Shown piece after piece: positions 6,309 to 12,795 of a stretch of 12,795 bases of DNA. The notes below the pieces were generated by a model. That model searched no databases and was not told the origin of the DNA. It saw only the letters and a program-made list of their open reading frames with translations. Each line of letters begins with the position of its first letter. Position 1 is the first letter of the stretch. Source of the DNA: UBA5314 sp039679855. Lineage in GTDB: Bacteria; Bacillota; Syntrophomonadia; Syntrophomonadales; Syntrophomonadaceae. Position numbers and translations under genes: made by a program. The stretch covers positions 1 through 12,795 of the forward strand of contig JBDKUE010000063.1 in assembly GCA_039679855.1 (NCBI GenBank), given 5' to 3'.

Positions 6309-8813
6309 GTGAAAATCACTATCGATAAGCAAACAGTTGAAGCAACTCCCGGAGAGACTATTCTCCAGGCAGCTCAAAGAGCAGGGATCCGCATACCCAA
6401 CCTGTGCCATTACGGCATCTGCCAGGGCAAGGGTCTGTGCCGAATTTGCATTGTAGAAATAAAAACGGGAAGCGAAACCCGCCTGGTAGAATCCTGCACC
6501 TATCCGGCTATGGATAAAATGGCTGTCAGGACTTCCTCGCCTCTTATTGATGATATCCGCCGAAGCATGATCAATTTACTGGTTGGCAAAGGCGATTTAG
6601 CTCCCGGAGACGTAGCCGGGATCATCGGCTCGCCTCAAGACAACGTCTGGCTGGATTTGCCTGAAAGTATTCTTTTTTATGATCATGAAAAGGCCAGGGA
6701 TAAGGAGCCCAATGTCATACAGGAAGGCCTCTTGTCAAACCCTTATCTGGCCTATATTATCGTTGATAAGGACGGTTATATCCGTTCTATTAACGAAACT
6801 TGCCTGGATAGAATGGGCATTAAATTGGAGGATGCCCTGGGCAAGTACATCGCCGACGTTGTTCCCAACACTGAACTTCCCGAGATATTAAAGACCGGGC
6901 GGACGGATCGGGCGGAATTCTGGCCTATTAACGGGCATGATACGATCGTCAACCGGGTGCCGCTCGTCAAAAACGGCAAGATCATAGGAGCGATCGCTTA
7001 CAGCCTCTTTCTGGATATTTCGAGTGCCCGCATTTTCATGGATAAGCTGCAAGAAAGAGAAAAGGAGTTTGACGACTTTCTGCAGGGGCTTTTGGAAAAC
7101 CCCTACCTGGCCTACATTATTGTCGATAAAGATGCCCATATTACAGCTATCAATCAGGCAACCCTGGACATATTGGAGTTGGATAAAAGTGATGCCATGG
7201 GGAAATATGTATTGGACGTACTTCCCAATTCGCTGCTTCATGAAATAGTTAAAACCGGACGGACGGACCGGGCCGAGTTCTGGCCTATCAAAGATCGGGA
7301 TACGATTGTCAATCGGCTGCCGATTCTAAAGGACGGAGAAATTATAGGCGCGTTAGGTTACAGTCTCTTTCTTGACATTGCCGGGGCGCGGCTCTTTGCC
7401 GAAAAGCTGCAGCAAAGGGAAGAGGAATTCAACGACTTCCTGCAGGGGCTTTTAGAGAACCCGTATCTGGCTTATTATATCATCGATCAGGACGCCAGAA
7501 TAACGGCCATTAATCAGGCATCCCTGGATATACTGGAGATTGAGAAGCAGGATGCCATGGGAAAGAACATTCTCGAAGTGATCCCCAACGCTGAACTTCC
7601 CCATATACTGGAAACGGGTCGTATTGATCGGGCCGAATTCTGGACGATCAAAGACCATGACATGGTGGTCAACCGCATGCCCATCACCAAAAATGGCGAA
7701 ATTATCGGGGCTATAGGATACAGCATTTTCCTCGACAAATCCGGAGCCAAGGTCTTCTCGCAAAAACTCATCGAAATGGAGAAACAGCTCAGCCAATATA
7801 AAGATGAAATCAATGAAATCTATAGCGCCAAGTGGACATTGAATGATCTTATCGGCTCAAGCCCGGCTTTTTCAGGGGTCAGATCAATAGTGGAACGCCT
7901 TTCTTTTACAACTTCAACCGTATTGATAACTGGAGAAAGCGGAACTGGAAAAGAGCTGGTAGCTCAGGCCATACACAACAGCAGTCTGCGTAAAACGGGA
8001 CCTTTTATCCGTATTAATTGCGTGGCATTGCCCGAAAACCTTCTGGAATCGGAGTTATTCGGTTATGAAGAGGGGGCGTTTACCGGAGCTAAAAAGGGCG
8101 GCAAGCCGGGTAAATTCGAATTGGCAACCGGCGGAACTATTTTTCTGGATGAAATTGGAGATATGCCGCTTACCATGCAAACCAAGCTGCTGGGAGTGCT
8201 GCAGGAAAAGGTGGTTGAGCGGGTGGGCGGGACCAAGCCCATACCGGTTGATGTCCGGGTTATTGCGGCTACCAACCAGGATCTGGCAACCATGGTCTCC
8301 GAAAACAAGTTCCGGGGCGACCTGTATTACCGGCTCAATGTAGTGAGGCTGGAGCTGCCCCCCCTGCGAAACCGCATGGAAGATTTACCCCTCCTGGTAA
8401 ACAACCTTTTAATCCGGATCAATCAGAAATTGGGGACCAATATTCAAAAAATATCACCGCAAGCGCTGGAACTGCTTCAAAATCATTCCTGGCCGGGCAA
8501 CGTAAGAGAGCTGGAAAACCTGCTGGAACAAGCGGTTAACCTGGCCTTTATGAACCAGGAATTATCCCTCGGGGCGTTGCATTTCCCATCGTTAATGGGT
8601 TCGTCAATCGTTGAAATAACCCAGGTGGAATCAAGCCAGCTGGGCCTTACCGATTTTCTGCAAAACCTGGAAAAGGAAATGATTGTTCAGGCCCTGGCCA
8701 AAACAGGCAACAACAAGTTCCAAACCGCCAAGATTTTAAGCTTGAATATATCCGCCCTGTACCGCAAATTGCATAAATATGGAATTGAGCAAAATTTAAA
8801 CAATGATGATTAA
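6309..8813 (+). CDS. Ferredoxin-PAS-PAS-PAS sigma-54-dependent transcriptional activator (regulator 2)
   Basis: An 834-residue regulator with an unusual domain order. Residues 1-95 are a [2Fe-2S] ferredoxin fold like the N-terminus of NuoG and [FeFe]-hydrogenases: IPNLC (Cys33), GLCRIC (Cys44, Cys47) and Cys63, spaced C-x10-C-x2-C-x15-C, with an extra Cys38. After a linker come three PAS-like repeats at 140-259, 260-379 and 380-499. The AAA+ domain (about 511-740) has Walker A GESGTGKE at 542-549, the sigma-54 contact loop GAFTGA at 589-594, Walker B IFLDEIGD at 611-618, sensor ATN at 654-656, and FRGDLYYRLN at 668-677 with the likely arginine fingers. SWPGNVREL is at 727-735. A Fis-type helix-turn-helix fills about 784-825. 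All residues for remodelling sigma-54 are present, so it should be an active bacterial enhancer-binding protein. The start is the GTG at 6309, with AAGGAG eight bases upstream; the ferredoxin fold begins at once. It probably activates the cluster at 9304. The redox-sensing role is inference. Confidence 0.93.
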   Translation: MKITIDKQTVEATPGETILQAAQRAGIRIPNLCHYGICQGKGLCRICIVEIKTGSETRLVESCTYPAMDKMAVRTSSPLIDDIRRSMINLLVGKGDLAPGDVAGIIGSPQDNVWLDLPESILFYDHEKARDKEPNVIQEGLLSNPYLAYIIVDKDGYIRSINETCLDRMGIKLEDALGKYIADVVPNTELPEILKTGRTDRAEFWPINGHDTIVNRVPLVKNGKIIGAIAYSLFLDISSARIFMDKLQEREKEFDDFLQGLLENPYLAYIIVDKDAHITAINQATLDILELDKSDAMGKYVLDVLPNSLLHEIVKTGRTDRAEFWPIKDRDTIVNRLPILKDGEIIGALGYSLFLDIAGARLFAEKLQQREEEFNDFLQGLLENPYLAYYIIDQDARITAINQASLDILEIEKQDAMGKNILEVIPNAELPHILETGRIDRAEFWTIKDHDMVVNRMPITKNGEIIGAIGYSIFLDKSGAKVFSQKLIEMEKQLSQYKDEINEIYSAKWTLNDLIGSSPAFSGVRSIVERLSFTTSTVLITGESGTGKELVAQAIHNSSLRKTGPFIRINCVALPENLLESELFGYEEGAFTGAKKGGKPGKFELATGGTIFLDEIGDMPLTMQTKLLGVLQEKVVERVGGTKPIPVDVRVIAATNQDLATMVSENKFRGDLYYRLNVVRLELPPLRNRMEDLPLLVNNLLIRINQKLGTNIQKISPQALELLQNHSWPGNVRELENLLEQAVNLAFMNQELSLGALHFPSLMGSSIVEITQVESSQLGLTDFLQNLEKEMIVQALAKTGNNKFQTAKILSLNISALYRKLHKYGIEQNLNNDD
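6726..7805 (+). repeat. Three in-frame 360-bp repeats encoding PAS-like domains
   Basis: Three consecutive 360-bp units begin at 6726, 7086 and 7446, each opening with a codon for the G of GLL(S/E)NPYLAY. Each unit carries the landmarks (I/V)VDKD or IIDQD, AMGK or ALGK, a TGR.DRAEFW segment, and a closing G.I.GA..YS.FLD segment. The register never slips. Similarity is strong at the protein level and still visible in DNA, so the units arose by internal tandem duplication. The C-terminal end of the third unit is more diverged. Confidence 0.88.
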
Positions 8814-8986
8814 TATTTCGGTTTATCATCTCGGTTCTGTCTTTTCACCGTGCCTTTTTTGAGATTTACGCGCTGTATAGTATCCCTTCACTCTAACACC
8901 TTTTACCTTAACCTATTTATTAATCCCACCTGGTAAAGGACTTCTCTGGAAACCGGTTGATTTTGGGGTGGTCATCCCTATGAACA

Positions 8987-9005
8987 CTCCGTTTTTGACA
9001 AAAAC
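8987..9005 (+). promoter_or_regulatory. Putative enhancer (UAS) site 2a
   Basis: CTCCGTTTTTGA at 8987-8998 matches site 2b at ten of twelve positions. It continues into a perfect dyad, GTTTTTG-A-CAAAAAC, at 8991-9005, paralleling the palindrome at site 1a. It begins 174 bp upstream of the -24 GG and exactly 81 bp before site 2b, the same arrangement as in cluster 1. Confidence 0.5.
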
Positions 9006-9067
9006 CAACATTAAGGGATTTTGAGGTGTTCCCATAAATGCTCGAAAAGCCCCCTCCTATTCTGTGC

Positions 9068-9079
9068 CTTCGTTTTTGC
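9068..9079 (+). promoter_or_regulatory. Putative enhancer (UAS) site 2b
   Basis: CTTCGTTTTTGC differs from sites 1a and 1b by one base. It begins 93 bp upstream of the -24 GG, against 94 bp for site 1b in cluster 1. Unlike the outer sites it has no clear dyad, so it may be a half-site or weaker site. Confidence 0.52.
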
Positions 9080-9159
9080 ATTGGTTTCTCTAATTATTTA
9101 CAACCTCACTATGATCATCAAAGCCGTATTTTTGGCCTAAAGCCCTCCATTCATAGTTC

Positions 9160-9175
9160 TGGCATGGATTTTGCA
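9160..9175 (+). promoter_or_regulatory. Sigma-54 promoter of beta-oxidation cluster 2
   Basis: TGGCAT-GGATT-TTGCA matches the sigma-54 consensus, with GG at 9161-9162, GC at 9173-9174 and 10 bp between them. The predicted start is near 9186, about 118 nt before the dehydrogenase ATG. It holds the same place as the promoter at 681-696 in cluster 1. Confidence 0.87.
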
Positions 9176-9303
9176 CAATCCTTTAAGAAAGCTCTAAAGA
9201 GATTCATCAAAAATTCAATGGGGGGGTGTTATTAAGATCCTTAAACGTAAAGCGGTCTAGAAGAGAAGCATCTAAAGAAATTAGTCTAAGGGGGTTACAT
9301 TTA

Positions 9304-10158
9304 ATGGAAATTAAAAAAGTTGCGGTATTGGGTGCCGGAACGATGGGTACCGGTATTGTCTGGACTTTTGCCACCGCTGGCAAGCAGGTGGTCGTATTCG
9401 ATATATTCCAGCAGGCAGTGGATAAATGCCTGGCCACCATTAAAAAGGGCCTGTCCAAAGCAGAGGAAAAGGGTCAGATCCCGGCCGGCAGCGCTGATGC
9501 AGCTATGGCCAATATCAAAGGCACCACCGTATTAGAAGATATTGCCGATGTCGACTTTGTATTAGAATCAGTTTTAGAGAAAATGCCCATCAAGAAAGAC
9601 GTCTATGGCAAGCTGTCTGCCATAATAAAAGATGATGTAATCGTAGCAACCAACACCTCCGCACTCTCCATTACCGAAATAGCCAACATCTACAAACGCC
9701 CCGACAAGGTGGTCGGAATGCATTTCTTCAATCCGGCTCAAGTTATGAAACTCATCGAAGTAATAGCTGCAGCACAAACCTCCCAGGAAACGGTTGACGA
9801 AGTATTCGCCCTCTCCAAGGCGATTGGCAAAAAGCCCATTCAGGTAAAAGAAGGCCCCGGATTTGTGGTCAACAGAATCCTGGTACCGGGCATCAATGAA
9901 GCAGCCTTCATATTCTACGAAGGCCTGGCCAATGCCGCTGACATCGACACAGCTATGAAGCTGGGCGCCGGCTGGCCTATGGGCCCCTTACAGTTGGCCG
10001 ACTTGGTAGGCATCGATATAGCTCTGGAAGTTTGCAACACCCTCTATGAAGAAACCGGAGATCCTAAATATCGGCCCGCTCCTCCTTTAAAACAGTATGA
10101 AAGAGCTGGCTGGTTGGGCATGAAGACCGGCAAGGGATTTTTTGACTACAAGAAATAG
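9304..10158 (+). CDS. hbd: 3-hydroxybutyryl-CoA dehydrogenase (cluster 2)
   Basis: A 284-residue paralog of the gene at 811, the same length and co-linear without gaps. It shows GAGTMG at residues 10-15, Ser119 in ATNTSA, His140 in GMHFFNP, Glu152 and Asn190 in GPGFVVNRI. It interconverts 3-hydroxybutyryl-CoA and acetoacetyl-CoA using a nicotinamide cofactor. The ATG at 9304 is preferred over an upstream GTG at 9226. It has AAGGGGG nine bases upstream, as in copy 1, and starts directly at the Rossmann fold, whereas the upstream extension (26 basic residues) has no counterpart. Residues 30-80 and the C-terminal half differ most from copy 1, so small differences in cofactor or substrate preference are possible but unproven. 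Confidence 0.95.
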   Translation: MEIKKVAVLGAGTMGTGIVWTFATAGKQVVVFDIFQQAVDKCLATIKKGLSKAEEKGQIPAGSADAAMANIKGTTVLEDIADVDFVLESVLEKMPIKKDVYGKLSAIIKDDVIVATNTSALSITEIANIYKRPDKVVGMHFFNPAQVMKLIEVIAAAQTSQETVDEVFALSKAIGKKPIQVKEGPGFVVNRILVPGINEAAFIFYEGLANAADIDTAMKLGAGWPMGPLQLADLVGIDIALEVCNTLYEETGDPKYRPAPPLKQYERAGWLGMKTGKGFFDYKK

Positions 10159-10205
10159 ACGAGGCTGCACGCTAATACGTGCCTTGATAAAGGCGGGGTG
10201 AACAA

Positions 10206-10988
10206 ATGGAATACCAAAATATCATTTTAGAAAAAGCAGATAATATCGGGATACTCTACATCAACCGGCCTAAAGCCATGAACGCGTTGAATATTGCCAC
10301 TATTCAGGAAATAGGTCAGGCCATTGATGAAGTCAAAATGGACAATGAAATAAAAGCTCTCATTGTTACTGGATCCGGGGATAAGGCCTTTGTAGCCGGA
10401 GCGGATATTATTGGTTTCATGGGTTTGTCGCCCGAACAGACCCGGTATTATACCGATGAAGGAGAACAAATTTTCCGCAAACTCGATGCTCTGAGCAAAC
10501 CGGTTATCGCAGCCGTTAATGGATTTGCCCTGGGCGGCGGCTGTGAACTGGCCATGGCCTGCGACATCCGCCTGGCCTCTGAAGGCGCCGTCTTTGGTCT
10601 GCCCGAAGTCAGTCTGGGGGTTATGCCCGGTTACGGCGGCACCCAGCGACTGCCCCGGCTCATAGGTGAAGGGCGAGCCAAAGAATTGACCTTTACCGCA
10701 GGAGTTATAGACGCAGCTGAAGCCTACCGGGTGGGACTGGTCAACCATGTCTATCCATTAGCGGATTTGATGGATGAGGCCAAGAAACTGGCCAAGAAGA
10801 TAATGAAAAATGCCCCCCTGTCCGTGGGCTATGCCAAACTCGCTATCGGGCAGGGATTGCAGGGGGATCTGGACAGCGGCTTGAGAATAGAATCGAACTT
10901 CTTTGGCCTGTGCGTGGCTACCGAAGATATGAAAGAAGGTACTCAAGCGTTTGCGGAAAAGAGAAAACCCCAATTCAAGGGGCAATAG
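10206..10988 (+). CDS. crt: Enoyl-CoA hydratase / crotonase (cluster 2)
   Basis: A 260-residue crotonase with catalytic Glu114 (GGGCELAMACD) and Glu134 (FGLPEVSLG), and AFVAGADI near residue 61 for the oxyanion hole. About 229 of 260 residues match the cluster 1 copy by hand count, with differences concentrated at the N-terminus and around 185-193, away from the active site. It is therefore expected to hydrate crotonyl-CoA in the same way. A ribosome site, AAAGGCGGGG, precedes the ATG. The 47-nt gap from the dehydrogenase equals that in cluster 1. Confidence 0.95.
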   Translation: MEYQNIILEKADNIGILYINRPKAMNALNIATIQEIGQAIDEVKMDNEIKALIVTGSGDKAFVAGADIIGFMGLSPEQTRYYTDEGEQIFRKLDALSKPVIAAVNGFALGGGCELAMACDIRLASEGAVFGLPEVSLGVMPGYGGTQRLPRLIGEGRAKELTFTAGVIDAAEAYRVGLVNHVYPLADLMDEAKKLAKKIMKNAPLSVGYAKLAIGQGLQGDLDSGLRIESNFFGLCVATEDMKEGTQAFAEKRKPQFKGQ

Positions 10989-11036
10989 ATAAGGAAAGAA
11001 CGTTCATATTCAGAAATTTTTAAGGGGGAATAATTA

Positions 11037-12269
11037 ATGAATAGAGAATTAAACGAAGTTGTAATGGTTTCAGCTTGCAGAACCGCTATTGGCGACTTTG
11101 GCGGCTCTCTGAAATCGGTTAGGGCCAATACCCTTTCCCAAATTGCCGCAGCAGAAGCTATCAAGAGGGCTGGATTGGAGCCTAAACAAGTAGATGAAAT
11201 AGTTTATGGAATGGGCGTACTGCATGGCAACGGCTCTCTGCCCCCGCGTATTGTGGCGATGGGAATCGGCATGGATCATAGTTCGGTTGCCTGTTCTATT
11301 CAGCAGAACTGTGCATCAGCAATGAGGGCCACAGATGTTGCCGCTTCCAATCTGATGCTGGGCAAAAGCGATATCGCCCTGGTGCTGGGAACTGAAAGCA
11401 TGAGCAATATTCCTTATATCGTGCAGAATGCCCGCTGGGGTCACCGCATGGGCGATGGCAAAATTCAGGATGCCATGCTCTCCGACGGTCTGGTTTGTCA
11501 ACTGGCCGGCAGCCACATGGGTGGCACGGCCGATAACGTAGCCAAGAAATATGGTATTACCCGTGAAGAGTGCGACAAAATGGCTCTGATCAGCCATACC
11601 CGGGCGGTAAGAGCTATTGACGAAGGCCGCTTCAAAAGGGAAATCGTTCCCGTAGAAATTCCGGGCAAGAAAGGAAAAGTCACCATCTACGATACTGACG
11701 AGCATCCCATCCGGGGAGCCAGCATGGAAACCATGGCCAAGCTGCCTCCGGCTTTCAATAAGGATGGAGTGACCACCGCCGCCAACGCTTCAGGAATTAA
11801 TGATGCTTCCGCCGCAGCTGTGCTGATGACCGCGAAAAAAGCCAAAGAACTGGGTATCAAGCCCTTGATGAAGCTCATCAACATCTGTTCGACTGGCGTT
11901 GATCCCTACTATATGGGCCTCGGTCCGGCCAGAGCCATCCCCAAGTGCCTGAAACAGGCTGGAATGAAGTATGAAGATGTTGAATACTGGGAAATCAATG
12001 AAGCTTTTGCCGCCCAGGTTATCGGTGTTCAGAAGATGCTGAAAGAAGAACAGGGTATCGAAATTAACATGGGCACGGTGGAAAAAGACGGCAATATCAA
12101 CAACAACGGCTCCGGTATCGCTCTGGGCCACCCGGTCGGAGCCACCGGCCTGCGCATCCAGGTCAGCCTTTATTATGAATTGGAAAGACTTGGGCTCACT
12201 GTAGGCGGCGCTTCCCTCTGCGTAGGCGGCGGACCGGCTATGGCTTGCCTCTGGACCCGCGACGTCTAG
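11037..12269 (+). CDS. atoB: Acetyl-CoA acetyltransferase / thiolase (cluster 2)
   Basis: A 410-residue thiolase, two residues longer than the cluster 1 copy at its N-terminus. Active-site elements are Cys92 (QQNCASAM), Asn321 (INEAFAA), His365 (GHPVGATG) and Cys395 (SLCVGGGPA). It would split acetoacetyl-CoA to acetyl-CoA. The ATG has a TAAGGGGGAA ribosome site. The spacer from the hydratase is 48 nt, against 130 nt in copy 1. One visible difference is GHPVGATG here against GHPVGCTG in copy 1, next to the catalytic histidine. Two terminator-like hairpins follow before the acyl-CoA dehydrogenase. Confidence 0.95.
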   Translation: MNRELNEVVMVSACRTAIGDFGGSLKSVRANTLSQIAAAEAIKRAGLEPKQVDEIVYGMGVLHGNGSLPPRIVAMGIGMDHSSVACSIQQNCASAMRATDVAASNLMLGKSDIALVLGTESMSNIPYIVQNARWGHRMGDGKIQDAMLSDGLVCQLAGSHMGGTADNVAKKYGITREECDKMALISHTRAVRAIDEGRFKREIVPVEIPGKKGKVTIYDTDEHPIRGASMETMAKLPPAFNKDGVTTAANASGINDASAAAVLMTAKKAKELGIKPLMKLINICSTGVDPYYMGLGPARAIPKCLKQAGMKYEDVEYWEINEAFAAQVIGVQKMLKEEQGIEINMGTVEKDGNINNNGSGIALGHPVGATGLRIQVSLYYELERLGLTVGGASLCVGGGPAMACLWTRDV

Positions 12270-12316
12270 GTTTTAAAACTGTACCCCTTTATATTAAGCT
12301 CTATATATTCTGCCTA

Positions 12317-12354
12317 AAGGAGATGGACTGCCATCTCCTTGGGGCCACCTTTTT
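12317..12354 (+). terminator. Terminator-like hairpin A after thiolase 2
   Basis: AAGGAGATGG (12317-12326) and CCATCTCCTT (12331-12340) form a perfect 10-bp stem with an ACTG loop. A five-T run at 12350-12354 follows, set off from the stem by nine bases. Its core GGAGATG/CATCTCC matches the hairpin at 3909-3940 in cluster 1. The gap to the T-run makes it a weak terminator or an mRNA 3'-end stabiliser. Confidence 0.6.
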
Positions 12355-12397
12355 GACCTGTCAAAGCACACCATAAAACAACTGGTGCTGTTATCGG

Positions 12398-12441
12398 GAA
12401 GCTCCCTTTGAGGCAGATTGCAGCAAGGGAGCTTCATTTTT
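12398..12441 (+). terminator. Terminator-like hairpin B just before acyl-CoA dehydrogenase 2
   Basis: GAAGCTCCCTT (12398-12408) and AAGGGAGCTTC (12425-12435) form a perfect 11-bp stem with a 16-nt loop, followed by A and five Ts (12437-12441). The T-run ends only nine bases before the AAGGAG ribosome site of the gene at 12465. This leader position suggests attenuation of that gene. Cluster 1 has no counterpart. Confidence 0.68.
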
Positions 12442-12464
12442 ATAGAAATAAGGAGTGATATAAG

Positions 12465-12795
12465 ATGGCATCCAATTTTGCCTATACCAATATTCGGGAC
12501 TTTGAATTTATCGTCCAGGAATGGCTCCCTTCCGAACAGATTTTTGCCTATCCCCAGTTTTGCGATTACTATTCCAAGGACGACATAAAATCGGTTTTGG
12601 GACCTATCTTAAAGATGTGCAAGGAAGTAGTAGAAGCTACCAATGAAGACTGCGATAGCCACCCGGTCAAACTGGAAAACGGCAAAGTTACTCTTCCTCC
12701 CAGTGTAGGCACTTTGTTCAAACAGCTGCAGACCGAGGGCTGGGGCACCAGCAACATCGACGAATCGGAAGACGCCATGGTTCTGCCTCATTTAC
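12465..12795 (+). CDS. Acyl-CoA dehydrogenase, long form (cluster 2, 3'-truncated by window)
   Basis: 110 residues are visible before the window ends. They align without gaps to the N-terminus of the 612-residue enzyme at 4047; both contain KSVLGPILKMCKEVVE and GWGTSNIDESEDAMVLPH. The active-site region lies beyond the window, so function rests on the paralog: FAD-dependent oxidation of a short-chain acyl-CoA such as butyryl-CoA. The ATG has AAGGAG (12450-12455) nine bases upstream. It follows two hairpins, so its expression may be uncoupled from the three genes upstream. Confidence 0.9.
   Translation, partial: MASNFAYTNIRDFEFIVQEWLPSEQIFAYPQFCDYYSKDDIKSVLGPILKMCKEVVEATNEDCDSHPVKLENGKVTLPPSVGTLFKQLQTEGWGTSNIDESEDAMVLPHL

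Larger units (their letters stand above)
8814..9303 (+). other. Control region of beta-oxidation cluster 2
   Basis: There is no credible gene. The stretch holds two putative enhancer sites (8987-9005 and 9068-9079), a sigma-54 promoter (9160-9175) and a leader of about 118 nt. A weak 4-bp hairpin, CGGT/ACCG, before CTTTTTT near 8838-8862 might terminate the regulator but is not convincing. In-frame codons upstream of 9304 lack family similarity and are read as leader. Confidence 0.65.
1..12795 (+). repeat. Tandem duplication of a regulator plus beta-oxidation module
   Basis: The order regulator, dehydrogenase, hydratase, thiolase, acyl-CoA dehydrogenase occurs twice on the same strand. Offsets between matching starts are about 8.4-8.5 kb (811/9304, 1713/10206, 2626/11037, 4047/12465). 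Proteins are strongly similar while many synonymous codons differ. The spacers share only short functional motifs. This is an old duplication kept by selection, not a recent assembly-level repeat. Confidence 0.88.

Noticed and set aside
8974..9031. Crossing complementarities ATCCCT/AGGGAT and GAACAC/GTGTTC around site 2a
   Set aside because: They lie upstream of the predicted transcript start, so an RNA fold is unlikely, and six-base arms at this distance arise easily by chance.
9226..9303. Upstream GTG start extending the second dehydrogenase by 26 residues
   Set aside because: The paralog starts at the equivalent of 9304, the Rossmann fold begins there, and a ribosome site with conserved spacing precedes 9304.
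12352..12365. TTTGAC-N2-GTCAAA dyad after hairpin A
   Set aside because: It is short and overlaps the T-run, with no counterpart in cluster 1; it is compatible with chance.

Overview
The window holds two head-to-tail copies of one metabolic module. Each copy is a sigma-54-dependent regulator followed on the same strand by a four-gene short-chain beta-oxidation cluster: 3-hydroxyacyl-CoA dehydrogenase, crotonase-type enoyl-CoA hydratase, acetyl-CoA acetyltransferase (thiolase) and a long, roughly 612-residue acyl-CoA dehydrogenase. Copy 1 runs from the left edge, where only the C-terminus of its regulator is visible, to about 5885. Copy 2 runs from 6309 to the right edge, where its acyl-CoA dehydrogenase is cut off after 110 residues. 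Every credible gene is on the + strand. The gene content, duplicated clusters, sigma-54 regulators and low-GC Firmicute-style Shine-Dalgarno sequences suggest a syntrophic fatty-acid (butyrate) oxidizer of the Syntrophomonas type. That assignment is inference from gene content; no rRNA or other marker gene is present.

Layout: 1-361 is the end of regulator 1. 362-810 is a control region with two putative enhancer sites and a sigma-54 promoter at 681-696. 811-3852 encodes dehydrogenase, hydratase and thiolase. A strong terminator-like hairpin lies at 3909-3951, then acyl-CoA dehydrogenase 1 at 4047-5885 and a terminator at 5939-5973. 5886-6308 also holds a REP/MITE-like inverted repeat, a probable housekeeping promoter and a dyad. 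Regulator 2 (6309-8813) is complete. 8814-9303 is the second control region, with the same enhancer and promoter arrangement. 9304-12269 repeats the three genes, two terminator-like hairpins follow, and acyl-CoA dehydrogenase 2 begins at 12465.

The most notable object is regulator 2. It begins with a NuoG/[FeFe]-hydrogenase-like [2Fe-2S] ferredoxin domain, continues with three PAS-like repeats of exactly 120 residues each, and ends with a sigma-54 AAA+ domain and a Fis-type helix-turn-helix. A protein that may carry an iron-sulfur cluster thus sits directly upstream of an operon for an energetically marginal, redox-limited pathway, which suggests control of beta-oxidation by the electron-carrier redox state. 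Both control regions carry a pair of similar sites (consensus CTTCGYTTTTGC) exactly 81 bp apart and at the same distance, within 1 bp, from a GG-N10-GC promoter. Upstream sequence shows little other alignment that I can see, so these are the best candidates for the regulator's enhancer sites.
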